A DNA stretch of 64,000 nt from an uncultured Sphingomonadaceae bacterium (lineage in GTDB: Bacteria > Pseudomonadota > Alphaproteobacteria > Sphingomonadales > Sphingomonadaceae): assembly GCA_947497315.1 (NCBI GenBank), contig CANMFX010000003.1:496001-560000 (forward strand), read 5' to 3'. Below the pieces are notes generated by a model, which was not told where the DNA came from, ran no database searches, and was given only the letters and a program-made list of their open reading frames with translations. The position numbers were made by a program, and so were the translations under genes. Of the stretch, positions 37,624 to 44,944 are shown one piece after another (the first letter of the stretch is position 1; each line of letters begins with the position of its first letter).

Positions 37624-38609
37624 AGCCGGTTTACTTCGCCAAGAAAAGTGAGAGGGGTGCCGCGCTGCTGACCGTTCTACTTTTGGTTGCGGTCATCGCC
37701 GTGCTGGCCGCCCATGGGATTGACCGGCTGGCGGGCGCGACCAAACTCGCGTCCAACGCGCGTGAGCTCAGCCAGGCCAAGGCATATCTGATCGCGGCAG
37801 AATCCATCGGCATGCAGTCGGCCGAACAAATCGTTAGCCTTTCGCCCGGCCGGACGACTAATCTTGGCGGCTGGAACGGTCAGGAACGTCAGTTTCCGGT
37901 TCCTGGTGGATTGATCACTGCAGCGCTTACAGACGGTGGAAACTGTTTCAACATCAACAGTTTGGTAAGCCAGACTGACGCGGTGTTTTCGGCTCGACCG
38001 GAAGGACAAACGCAATTTGTCCGCTTGATGGAGTTGCTGGAAATCCCCCAAGGGCAGGCGGCGGATATTGCAGAGTCTGTTACCGACTGGATTGATAGCG
38101 ATACGGTTCCATTTCCGCGCGGTGCAGAGGATGAATATTATATCCAACTGGAAACACCCTATCGCACCGCTAATGCGATCATGGTTGATGTCAGTGAGCT
38201 CCGCACGGTAAAAGGCGTGACAAGTGATGTTTACGCTCGTTTGGCACCCTGGCTCTGTGCGTTGCCGACCACTGACTTGTCGCCAATCAATATTAACACA
38301 CTCCGTCCGGAACAGGCTGTCTTGCTGGCCATGCTGTCCAACAATCCTGATATTGTGCAGACCCGGCAGTTTCTTGGACGACGAACGGAGACCGGTTATG
38401 GTAGTCTCAACGACTTCTGGGCAGAACCGTTTCCCGCAGGCTTTCTGGCACCATCGCAGGTGCAGGGGCAAGTGAAATTGAAAACACGCTGGTTCAGGCT
38501 GGACATGGCCGTCGAAATGCAAAGCGCTCTGGTGGAGGAGCGGGCCTTGGTTGACGCGGCCCGCCAACCGGCGCGTCTTGTCCACCGTCAGCGCGGCGAT
38601 GCGCTTTGA
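37620..38609 (+). CDS. gspK: Type II secretion minor pseudopilin GspK
   Basis: A 329-residue large minor pseudopilin at the tip of the type II secretion pseudopilus. The prepilin-like N-terminus is ERGAALLTVLLLVAVIAVLA. The body contains FNINSLVSQ, VTDWIDSDTVPFPRGAEDEYY and the helix-hairpin-helix-like SPININTLRPEQAVLLAML typical of GspK. It starts at GTG overlapping the gspJ stop (GTGA). The pair is followed directly by the tRNA-His region. Confidence 0.9.
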   Translation: MKPVYFAKKSERGAALLTVLLLVAVIAVLAAHGIDRLAGATKLASNARELSQAKAYLIAAESIGMQSAEQIVSLSPGRTTNLGGWNGQERQFPVPGGLITAALTDGGNCFNINSLVSQTDAVFSARPEGQTQFVRLMELLEIPQGQAADIAESVTDWIDSDTVPFPRGAEDEYYIQLETPYRTANAIMVDVSELRTVKGVTSDVYARLAPWLCALPTTDLSPININTLRPEQAVLLAMLSNNPDIVQTRQFLGRRTETGYGSLNDFWAEPFPAGFLAPSQVQGQVKLKTRWFRLDMAVEMQSALVEERALVDAARQPARLVHRQRGDAL

Positions 38610-38652
38610 CAATTGGTGGTGATGTTTGATTATCATTAGATACGCTAAATAC

Positions 38653-38682
38653 TTGACGGCTGCCCCCATGCATCCCTATGCA
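38653..38682 (+). promoter_or_regulatory. Probable tRNA-His promoter
   Basis: TTGACG (38653-38658) and TATGCA (38677-38682) are separated by 18 bases and end 37 bp before the tRNA 5' end, a plausible sigma-70 promoter position. Confidence 0.5.
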
Positions 38683-38719
38683 GCGCGGCGCAGCACGTAG
38701 TTTGATGCCTTGCGATTAT

Positions 38720-38797
38720 GGCGATCGTAGCTCAGTTGGTTAGAGCGCCGGTTTGTGGTACCGGAGGTCGGGGGTTCGAGACCCCTCGGTCGCCCCA
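38720..38797 (+). tRNA. tRNA-His (anticodon GTG)
   Basis: A complete cloverleaf with encoded CCA. The acceptor strand GCGATCG (38721-38727) pairs with CGGTCGC (38787-38793). The anticodon stem CCGGT/ACCGG encloses the loop TTGTGGT with anticodon GTG, and the T-loop is TTCGAGA. The extra G at 38720 faces discriminator C at 38794, which is the G-1:C73 identity element specific to tRNA-His. The 3' part, from the anticodon loop on, is duplicated exactly 1.2 kb downstream. Confidence 0.96.
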
Positions 38798-38799
38798 TT
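38752..38799 (+). repeat. att-type direct repeat, tRNA-proximal copy
   Basis: These 48 bases run from the anticodon loop of tRNA-His to two bases past its CCA and are identical to 39929-39976. The intact tRNA is on this side, so this is the recreated host site of an integration event. Confidence 0.92.
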
Positions 38800-38829
38800 A
38801 TTTCTGCGGGTTACAGCGATTTTGTAACT

Positions 38830-38840
38830 GTGCTCCTAGG
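38830..38840 (+). repeat. GTGCTCC motif near left end of the island
   Basis: GTGCTCCTAGG, then a few bases later CCGGTTCA, partly matches the 15-bp repeats at 39749 and 39810. It could be a third degenerate recombinase arm-type site. Confidence 0.3.
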
Positions 38841-38929
38841 TTTTTACCGGTTCAGTTGAACCGATAACTCTTTCTTGGCTTTCTCAGTATTGGTGGGCTG
38901 TCATAGCATATAGAAAGGCGTCAAATCGT

Positions 38930-39670
38930 CTAATTTGATCTAAACTCGTCATGGCTCGCCGTAAACATTTCCAATTCGTCGATTGATGGTTCGCTACCTT
39001 CATTGCATCTCGTAAAATCATCAATAAGTGGTTGATAAAACCGAGACAGCTTTTTGCCCAACTTTGATTTGGGCCATTCTCTTATTATGTCGTCTCGATT
39101 GAAAACAACTTGGCGGTATGATTTTGCTGGAACGTGCAAGTGATTTCCCCGTCTTGATGCAGCTCCACGCTTATCATCGCACAACTGTATTTCGGCGAAG
39201 GGTTGAAAAAAAGCTGTTTCCCAAAAATCTGGATTGATTGGGGTGGTAGTTTCTGTTTCAAGTGTCATTCCAGCTTTTATTGTTTCAATTCCACGGGCAG
39301 AGATTTGACCTCGAGCAAGACGTTCCTTGACTTCGTTTTCCAAAAGACTGTCCAGGTCAGGTGCTGGCAACAGTTCGACTTGGTGAGACCATTCGCTTTC
39401 AAGGGCAATATACCGCAACGCTAGATGCATGGGCATCCAATCGGTATGTTGGGTACGGGGAGTACCTGTTGTTTTCTTATATTCCCGAAATTCGTTAATC
39501 TGCTCATAGAACCAAACGGCGGCCAATCCCAACAGCCCGGCAGTAATAAACCAAACGGCGTTATCCTTTAGGAAGTCGGCATCAAATAAAGCCCAGACTC
39601 CCGCCAAAATGATCTCCACCGCCAACATAGCAACAGTTCTGGGGCCGCGTCTCTTCAGAGTTGATTTCAT
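38930..39670 (-). CDS. Two-helix membrane protein of unknown function (island cargo)
   Basis: A 246-residue protein, not recognised. Two hydrophobic helices lie at about residues 14-31 (VAMLAVEIILAGVWALF) and 38-56 (NAVWFITAGLLGLAAVWFY), followed by a charged cytoplasmic domain of about 185 residues with no obvious catalytic motif. The AAGGGGA ribosome site sits 5 bases before the ATG at 39670, which is preferred to an upstream start at 39691. It is the only evident gene of the tRNA-His mini-island and is AT-richer than its surroundings. Architecture alone (short N-terminal membrane hairpin plus soluble domain) is shared by several phage-defence effectors and immunity proteins. No homology is claimed. 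Confidence 0.7.
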   Translation of the reverse strand: MKSTLKRRGPRTVAMLAVEIILAGVWALFDADFLKDNAVWFITAGLLGLAAVWFYEQINEFREYKKTTGTPRTQHTDWMPMHLALRYIALESEWSHQVELLPAPDLDSLLENEVKERLARGQISARGIETIKAGMTLETETTTPINPDFWETAFFQPFAEIQLCDDKRGAASRRGNHLHVPAKSYRQVVFNRDDIIREWPKSKLGKKLSRFYQPLIDDFTRCNEGSEPSIDELEMFTASHDEFRSN

Positions 39671-39748
39671 ATTTCCCCTTAGCACAATCAATTATGATTG
39701 CATCAGGGTGGGTGTTTATCGACCCACGAGCTCTGTACATTAAAACCA

Positions 39749-39824
39749 GTGCTCCACGGTTCAAATACAATTCGAATGTTGACCCAAAAGGCACTTTTTT
39801 GTTGTACCTGTGCTCCCCGGTTCA
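39749..39824 (+). repeat. Pair of 15-bp direct repeats (GTGCTCC-M-CGGTTCA)
   Basis: GTGCTCCACGGTTCA (39749-39763) and GTGCTCCCCGGTTCA (39810-39824) differ at one base and are spaced 61 bp apart, inside the island close to its right end. Short direct repeats here are typical of integrase arm-binding sites, but this role is inferred. Confidence 0.45.
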
Positions 39825-39928
39825 CTATGAACCGCGAAGATCAAGTCGGGTGTGAAAGGGAAGGCTGTACGTTCGTAAGTTGGTTGCAATCCGGTCGTAA
39901 AGTACGCAGAATTACTGAAATACCCAGC

Positions 39929-39976
39929 TTTGTGGTACCGGAGGTCGGGGGTTCGAGACCCCTCGGTCGCCCCATT
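39929..39976 (+). repeat. att-type direct repeat, distal copy (partial tRNA-His)
   Basis: An exact 48-bp duplicate of 38752-38799, carrying the anticodon loop, T-arm, acceptor 3' strand and CCA but lacking the tRNA 5' half. It marks the far boundary of the inserted island and cannot give a functional tRNA. Confidence 0.92.
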
Positions 39977-40106
39977 TTCAAAATCACATATCCCATATAT
40001 TCAAATGGTTAGGGGTTCCGAGGATATCTTGGGGTGACAAAAGTGTTTTGTAATATTATTACGTTTCCACCAAATTATGTTACTCATCAATTGAGGGGTT
40101 TTGCCA

Positions 40107-41156
40107 ATGTCGGTAATGTGGGATTTGCCAGATTTTGACGGCCATGAAGCTGTCCATTTTTTTCAGGATGTTGAAACTGGTCTCAGTGCGATTATTGCCC
40201 TTCATTCCACCCAATTGGGTCCCGGCGCTGGCGGCACGCGCTTCTGGCATTATGAGAATCGCGAAACCGCTGTAATTGACGCTCTGCGCCTGTCGCGCGG
40301 GATGAGTTTCAAGAACGCGATGGCTGGACTGCCTCTTGGCGGTGGAAAAGCAGTCATATTGGCGGATCGCAATCGTACCAAATCGCCAGAAATGATGGCC
40401 GCTTTCGGGCGGATGATCGATTCTCTGAGTGGCCGTTACGTAACGGCGGAAGATGTTGGCATCAGTACCGCCGATATGGTCGAGGTTTCCAAGCAGACAC
40501 AATATGTCTCTGGTCTGCCGGTGAGTGATCAAAGTGACGCTGGCGGAGATCCGGGACCATTTACGGCCATGGGTGTCTATCTTGGTGTTAAGGCTGCGGT
40601 AAAGCACAAGTTGGGCCGCGATAGCATGGAAGATATCCATGTTGCCATTCAAGGGGTTGGCAGTGTCGGCGGGGGATTGGCGCGCTTGCTGGCTGAAGAT
40701 GGTGCGCGGCTGAGCATTGCGGACATCAACAAGGACCATGCGGCCAATTTGGCTGCGGAGATTGGCGCGACCGTCGTTGGCTTAAATGATGTGATGCGTC
40801 TTGAGGCTGATGTCTTTAGTCCCAATGCCTTGGGCGCGGTTCTGGACAAAGTCTCAATTGCGCAGCTCAACGTTCCGATCGTTGCTGGAGGGGCCAATAA
40901 TCAGCTCGCGACTCCGGAAGATGGACAGCGGATTTTTGACCGCGATATTCTGTTTGCGCCCGATTATGTCATCAACTCCGGGGGCATCATCAGCGTCGGC
41001 CTTGAATATCTAGGCGACAGCGACGTCAATGAGGTCAATAGGCGGGTCGCTAAAATCCCTGCACGACTGACAGAAATCTGGAAAGAAAGCGCAGCGAGTA
41101 AGTTGCCATCAGCAGAAGTCGCCGACAATATGGCTCGGGCGCTAATAGGTCGATAG
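40107..41156 (+). CDS. Leucine/phenylalanine-type amino acid dehydrogenase
   Basis: A 349-residue NAD-dependent dehydrogenase of the Glu/Leu/Phe/Val family, oxidatively deaminating a hydrophobic amino acid to its 2-oxo acid. The catalytic lysine lies in GLPLGGGKAVILAD, GPGAGGTRFWHYENRETAVIDALRL-like substrate region is at residues 39-60, and the Rossmann motif VAIQGVGSVGGGLARLLAEDG is near residue 175. GAGGGG lies 9 bases before the ATG at 40107, and the TTG two codons earlier is too close to it. It is a single gene, convergent with the cyclic-di-GMP protein. Confidence 0.88.
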   Translation: MSVMWDLPDFDGHEAVHFFQDVETGLSAIIALHSTQLGPGAGGTRFWHYENRETAVIDALRLSRGMSFKNAMAGLPLGGGKAVILADRNRTKSPEMMAAFGRMIDSLSGRYVTAEDVGISTADMVEVSKQTQYVSGLPVSDQSDAGGDPGPFTAMGVYLGVKAAVKHKLGRDSMEDIHVAIQGVGSVGGGLARLLAEDGARLSIADINKDHAANLAAEIGATVVGLNDVMRLEADVFSPNALGAVLDKVSIAQLNVPIVAGGANNQLATPEDGQRIFDRDILFAPDYVINSGGIISVGLEYLGDSDVNEVNRRVAKIPARLTEIWKESAASKLPSAEVADNMARALIGR

Positions 41157-41216
41157 AAGCTTTTCATGCATCACGAAGCCAAGGCTCGGATTGATGCTAG
41201 CCATTAAAAATTCGGG

Positions 41217-43406
41217 CTATACCGCGACTTGCATAAACTTGGGTTTGCTCGTCTGCTCTGACGCGCTTTGGGCAAGTGGATAGTTGCCTGGTGGCAAAGC
41301 CGCGAGTGGCATTCCGGCTGCTGCAAGGTCATAGGGCGAGACCCGGTGACGGGTGCACAAGCCGCCCGCGCCATCGCTAACCAATGGTGTTTCAAACTCA
41401 GTTGCGACCGTTGCTTCTTTTACCCGTATAACGGTGCTGATGACCAATTGCCCGCCGCCAAGGTCAAGGACCAGCTGGGTACCGATTGGAACGCCGAGCA
41501 GACCTTCAAACCGGGCGCCGGTTTTGGAAAGATCGCGCATGACAACGTCATATCTGTGGTCTTCATGAATAGCGCCGATCCGGCGGAACACTGTGCGTCG
41601 GTCTGGACGATATAAATCGGGGCCATCAGGTTCAATTTTGAATAGGCCGGTTCCCAGATTTTCCTCGATTTCTTCAAGCCTGAGAGCCTTGGAGTAAATC
41701 CACCCCTGAATATAACGGGCGCCCTTCGAGCATACGAGGTCAAACTGATCAAAGGCTTCGACACCTTCGACCGTGGTTTCCATACCCAGCGCTTCGGACA
41801 GGCTGACAATGGCGGCAATGATCTTGGCGCTGTTCTTGTCCTTCTGGGTACAGGAATCGACGAAACTCTTGTCGACCTTGATTTTGTCAAACGGTGCCGA
41901 TCGCAGATAGCTGAGCGATGAATAGCCAGTACCAAAGTCATCAAGCGCCAGGCGGACGCCCAGTTCCTTCAAAATTTTGAACGTATTATCGATGGTTTCG
42001 CTGTCACCCATAAACACGCTCTCGGTCAGTTCGAGTTCCAGGCGTTCAGGCTCCAGCCCACTAGATGCAAGGGCATTCATTACAATTTCCGGGAAGCCGC
42101 TATTGGCAAATTGAACAGCCGATACATTGACCGCAATCCGGACCGATTTGGGCCATTGCAAAGCATCTGTACAAGCTTTACGCAGCGCCCACTCGCCTAG
42201 TTGATTGATAAGATTAAGTTCTTCTGCAATTGGAATGAAAACGCCGGGGCTAACCGCGCCTCTCTCAGGATGAACCCAACGCATCAGTCCTTCGAATCCG
42301 ACCACCATATGATCATCGGTGCGGACTACCGGCTGATAATGCAGTTCCAGTTGGTCATTATCGAGTGCATCGCGCAAGTCTTCAACCAACAGTCGACGTT
42401 CTTCCTCTTCATCCTTCAAATCAGCGGAGTAGAAGCGGAATTGGCCACGCCCGGAATTTTTCGCAGAGTAAAGAGCGAGATCAGAGGCGCGGACCAGTTC
42501 GTCCTTTTCAACACCATCATACGGGGCAACGGCGATCCCGATGGATGTACCGATAACCGCGCTTTTGTCTTCAATGGGATAGGGCTGTGAAACAATTTTC
42601 ACTATTTTTTCAGCGATTTCGCCGAGCTTCCCGCGATCATCCAGATCCGGTAAAATGACCTGGAATTCATCACCGCCCAATCGCCCGATCTCACCGCGAT
42701 CACCGATGATGGTGCGCATCCTTTTGGCAACTTGCTTAAGCAACTCGTCACCTGCTGGATGGCCCATTGTATCATTGACCTGTTTAAACCGGTCCAGATC
42801 AAGCATCATGATCGCGCAGCTGCGGTTGGCAGCCTTAAACGCGCCCAAGATTCCGGTGAGCTGAGTGTCCATGCGATGGCGATTGGCAAGGCCGGTCAGG
42901 GAGTCAAATTCTGCTAGCCGTGAATCTTCAAGCTTGCGCTGATACTCGACGGTAATATCGTTGGCGCTCCCGCGATACCCCTGAAACTCACCCGTATCAT
43001 CGAATTTTGGATGGGCCGATATCATCCACCAGGTTGGATGGTCGTCCTGGCTCAATGTCGCTGGCACCCGCCGGACGACGAGGTCGCGAAGTTTGCTGCG
43101 CCTGCTGAGTTGGTAGTGAAGTGGACGATCTGATTTCTCATCTGGATTATCCGGATCATTCTCGAAAAGCGCCGTTAAAGGTTGTGCTAATATCTCCTCA
43201 ACCGACTTGTTCAGGTTTTCCGCTGCTTTTTCGGAAAGATAAACAAAGCGGCCCTCTGCATCGGTCGCCCACAGCCAATTTATCCCTGCTTGTTCAAAGT
43301 CATCCAGGACTTCCAGACGTCGGGAATGGTTGTCAGATGTAATGACGGATATTGATTCATCCGATGAACCATTGGAAAACGCCTTGAGTAAACCTTTGAC
43401 TGCCAT
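41217..43406 (-). CDS. PAS-GGDEF-EAL-PilZ cyclic-di-GMP signalling protein
   Basis: A 729-residue cytoplasmic protein. A PAS sensor domain (residues about 40-160) precedes a diguanylate cyclase domain with intact RLGGDEF (about 255) and a phosphodiesterase domain (about 350-590). In the latter the EAL motif reads EGL but E, L and R of ExLxR are kept (GFEGLMRW), as are DDFGTGYSSL, IKVDKSF and TVEGVE. A C-terminal PilZ domain follows, with RRTVFRR and DLSKTGARFEG, which should bind cyclic di-GMP. It can thus probably make, break and sense the messenger. It lacks transmembrane helices. It converges on the dehydrogenase gene. Confidence 0.93.
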   Translation of the reverse strand: MAVKGLLKAFSNGSSDESISVITSDNHSRRLEVLDDFEQAGINWLWATDAEGRFVYLSEKAAENLNKSVEEILAQPLTALFENDPDNPDEKSDRPLHYQLSRRSKLRDLVVRRVPATLSQDDHPTWWMISAHPKFDDTGEFQGYRGSANDITVEYQRKLEDSRLAEFDSLTGLANRHRMDTQLTGILGAFKAANRSCAIMMLDLDRFKQVNDTMGHPAGDELLKQVAKRMRTIIGDRGEIGRLGGDEFQVILPDLDDRGKLGEIAEKIVKIVSQPYPIEDKSAVIGTSIGIAVAPYDGVEKDELVRASDLALYSAKNSGRGQFRFYSADLKDEEEERRLLVEDLRDALDNDQLELHYQPVVRTDDHMVVGFEGLMRWVHPERGAVSPGVFIPIAEELNLINQLGEWALRKACTDALQWPKSVRIAVNVSAVQFANSGFPEIVMNALASSGLEPERLELELTESVFMGDSETIDNTFKILKELGVRLALDDFGTGYSSLSYLRSAPFDKIKVDKSFVDSCTQKDKNSAKIIAAIVSLSEALGMETTVEGVEAFDQFDLVCSKGARYIQGWIYSKALRLEEIEENLGTGLFKIEPDGPDLYRPDRRTVFRRIGAIHEDHRYDVVMRDLSKTGARFEGLLGVPIGTQLVLDLGGGQLVISTVIRVKEATVATEFETPLVSDGAGGLCTRHRVSPYDLAAAGMPLAALPPGNYPLAQSASEQTSKPKFMQVAV

Positions 43407-43653
43407 AGATATTCTTTAACCTCAGCCCCACTGATAAGTTAATTCCGGTTTTGAGGTTTCGGGTTTAACCACACATGGTTACGATAGCGCTAACGGCAGT
43501 TATTTAACTTTTGTTTTCTGGACAATCAATTCGGAGGGACTTGGTGGACCGCGAACTGACCAGAAAAACACTTGTCGCTTTGCTGCAGTTCTGCCATCAA
43601 AAAATCAGATTCTACTGGTCGCACAGTAGCAAGAGGCAATGACCGTTTTTTAA

Positions 43654-44370
43654 ATGCACGCTTACGCAAATCCTACCCGCTTTCTGTCACTTGCCAGACC
43701 GTTGACGCTTTGGTTTTTGATCCTTGGCCTGGCATTGATTACCATTGGCTCGGCCTATGGCTTATTCTACGCTCCTGCGGACCGTTTGATGGGTGATAGT
43801 GTTCGTATTCTTTATATTCATGTTCCTACTGTTTGGCTGGCTATGGGCGGCTGGACTGCAATTGCGATCGCCAGTATTGTGCAGATCGCATGGCGGCACC
43901 CTCTGGCAGCGGTTGCAGCGCGTGCAGTGGCTGTTCCGGGTGCTTTGTTTACCGCTCTGGGGTTGATTACCGGATCAATCTGGGCGCGACCGACCTGGGG
44001 TACCTGGTGGGTTTGGGATGGCCGTGTGACATCAGTATTGGTGCTGTTTTTTCTGTATCTTGCCTATATTGCGCTGGCCTTTGCAAGTAGCGAAAAAGGC
44101 GGTGTATCACGGGTAACCGCAATTTTTGGTATCGTTGGCGCTATCAACATTCCGATAATCAACCGGTCGGTCGTTTGGTGGAATAGCTTGCATCAGCCAG
44201 CGAGTATTACGGTGGGAGGATCTTCCATTGATAGTGCTTTTCTATGGCCACTACTTGTAAATGTTATTGGATTCAGCCTTTTATTCGGGGCAATCGTATT
44301 GATGCGTATGCGCGGAATTTTGGCGGAAACCAAAGTCGAAGCGCGGCTGAAAAGGATGGCTGCAGAATGA
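43654..44370 (+). CDS. ccmC: Cytochrome c maturation heme transporter CcmC
   Basis: A 238-residue inner-membrane protein with six hydrophobic helices that loads heme onto CcmE in system I cytochrome c maturation. The WWD-type tryptophan motif WGTWWVWDGR is present with flanking histidines (YIHVPTVW, WNSLHQPA). It is the first gene of ccmC-D-E-F-G-H-I. ccmA and ccmB are not upstream and must be elsewhere. The stop overlaps the ccmD start. Confidence 0.95.
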   Translation: MHAYANPTRFLSLARPLTLWFLILGLALITIGSAYGLFYAPADRLMGDSVRILYIHVPTVWLAMGGWTAIAIASIVQIAWRHPLAAVAARAVAVPGALFTALGLITGSIWARPTWGTWWVWDGRVTSVLVLFFLYLAYIALAFASSEKGGVSRVTAIFGIVGAINIPIINRSVVWWNSLHQPASITVGGSSIDSAFLWPLLVNVIGFSLLFGAIVLMRMRGILAETKVEARLKRMAAE

Positions 44371-44498
44371 ATCACTGGCCTTTTGTAATCGCATCTTATG
44401 CGGTAGTGCTGCTCGGCACGGCAATCGTCATTTGGGGCAGCTATGCAGCCATGCGCAGGGCAGAAGCAAAGGCGAAACAATTGAGTAAACGTAAATGA
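44367..44498 (+). CDS. ccmD: Heme exporter subunit CcmD
   Basis: A 43-residue single-helix membrane protein needed to release holo-CcmE from CcmABC. It begins MNHWPFVIASYAVVLLG and ends in a basic tail (RRAEAKAKQLSKRK). It starts with an ATGA overlap of the ccmC stop and overlaps ccmE by 4 bases. The size and position between ccmC and ccmE identify it. Confidence 0.9.
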   Translation: MNHWPFVIASYAVVLLGTAIVIWGSYAAMRRAEAKAKQLSKRK

Positions 44499-44944
44499 AG
44501 GCAAAACATCAAAGACTGGCATTGGCGGTGCTTGCGCTGATCGCTTTGGTCGGCGCGGGTCTGCTGGCGGCATTTGCGCTGCAGGATCAGGCGAATTATT
44601 TTTATACGCCTTCAGATATCGTTGAAAAGCAACCTGAAGTGGGTCAGGCAATTCGCCTTGGCGGCATGGTTCAGAAAGGCTCCATCCAACGCGCCGACGA
44701 TGGTGTAACCGTAACATTCACGGTTCACGACGGTGCTGCCTTTCAGCCCGCAACCTATACTGGCATTACGCCAGATCTGTTTGTCGAAGGATCTGGAGTC
44801 GTAGCGGACGGAAAGCTGACTGCCGATGGGTTATTTGTTGCCGATACGTTGCTTGCCAAACATGATGAAAATTATATTCCGCGCGAGCTGGAAGGCATTG
44901 ATATGACTGGTAATATGACGAGAACGGATACGCTGGTCGAATGA
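44495..44944 (+). CDS. ccmE: Periplasmic heme chaperone CcmE
   Basis: A 149-residue membrane-anchored heme chaperone. It has an N-terminal anchor (LALAVLALIALVGAGLLAA) and an OB-fold domain. The heme-attaching histidine is H123 in LLAKHDENYIP, the HxxxY form typical of CcmE. It has ATGA overlaps on both sides. Confidence 0.95.
   Translation: MKAKHQRLALAVLALIALVGAGLLAAFALQDQANYFYTPSDIVEKQPEVGQAIRLGGMVQKGSIQRADDGVTVTFTVHDGAAFQPATYTGITPDLFVEGSGVVADGKLTADGLFVADTLLAKHDENYIPRELEGIDMTGNMTRTDTLVE

Larger units (their letters stand above)
38800..39976. mobile_element. Mini integrative island at tRNA-His, no integrase
   Basis: A 1,177-bp segment delimited by exact 48-bp copies of the tRNA-His 3' end, the usual product of a tyrosine-recombinase integration at a tRNA gene. 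It holds one evident gene (38930-39670) and no integrase, excisionase or replication gene, so it is either a deletion remnant or a minimal element moved in trans. Its base composition is lower in G+C than the flanks: 23 of 60 bases at 39001-39060 are G or C. Motifs GTGCTCC...GGTTCA recur near both ends. Confidence 0.85.
39671..40106. other. Right part of the island and spacer, no gene seen
   Basis: 436 bases between the island gene and the dehydrogenase. It holds the two GTGCTCC-GGTTCA repeats (39749-39763, 39810-39824) and the distal att copy (39929-39976). The open frame at 39698-40012 has no ribosome site and runs through the att repeat, so it is not considered a gene. The last 130 bases should contain the promoter of the dehydrogenase gene. 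Confidence 0.6.

Noticed and set aside
37677-38669. A 330-codon open frame on the minus strand
   Set aside because: It is opposite gspK, which has clear family motifs. The antisense protein shows no signal, domain or ribosome site.
39929-39976. A second tRNA-His gene
   Set aside because: Only the 3' half is present and the D-arm and 5' acceptor strand are missing, so it is the distal att repeat.
39698-40012. A 104-codon plus-strand frame in the island
   Set aside because: It reads through the att repeat and the partial tRNA, has no ribosome site and has an unnatural composition.
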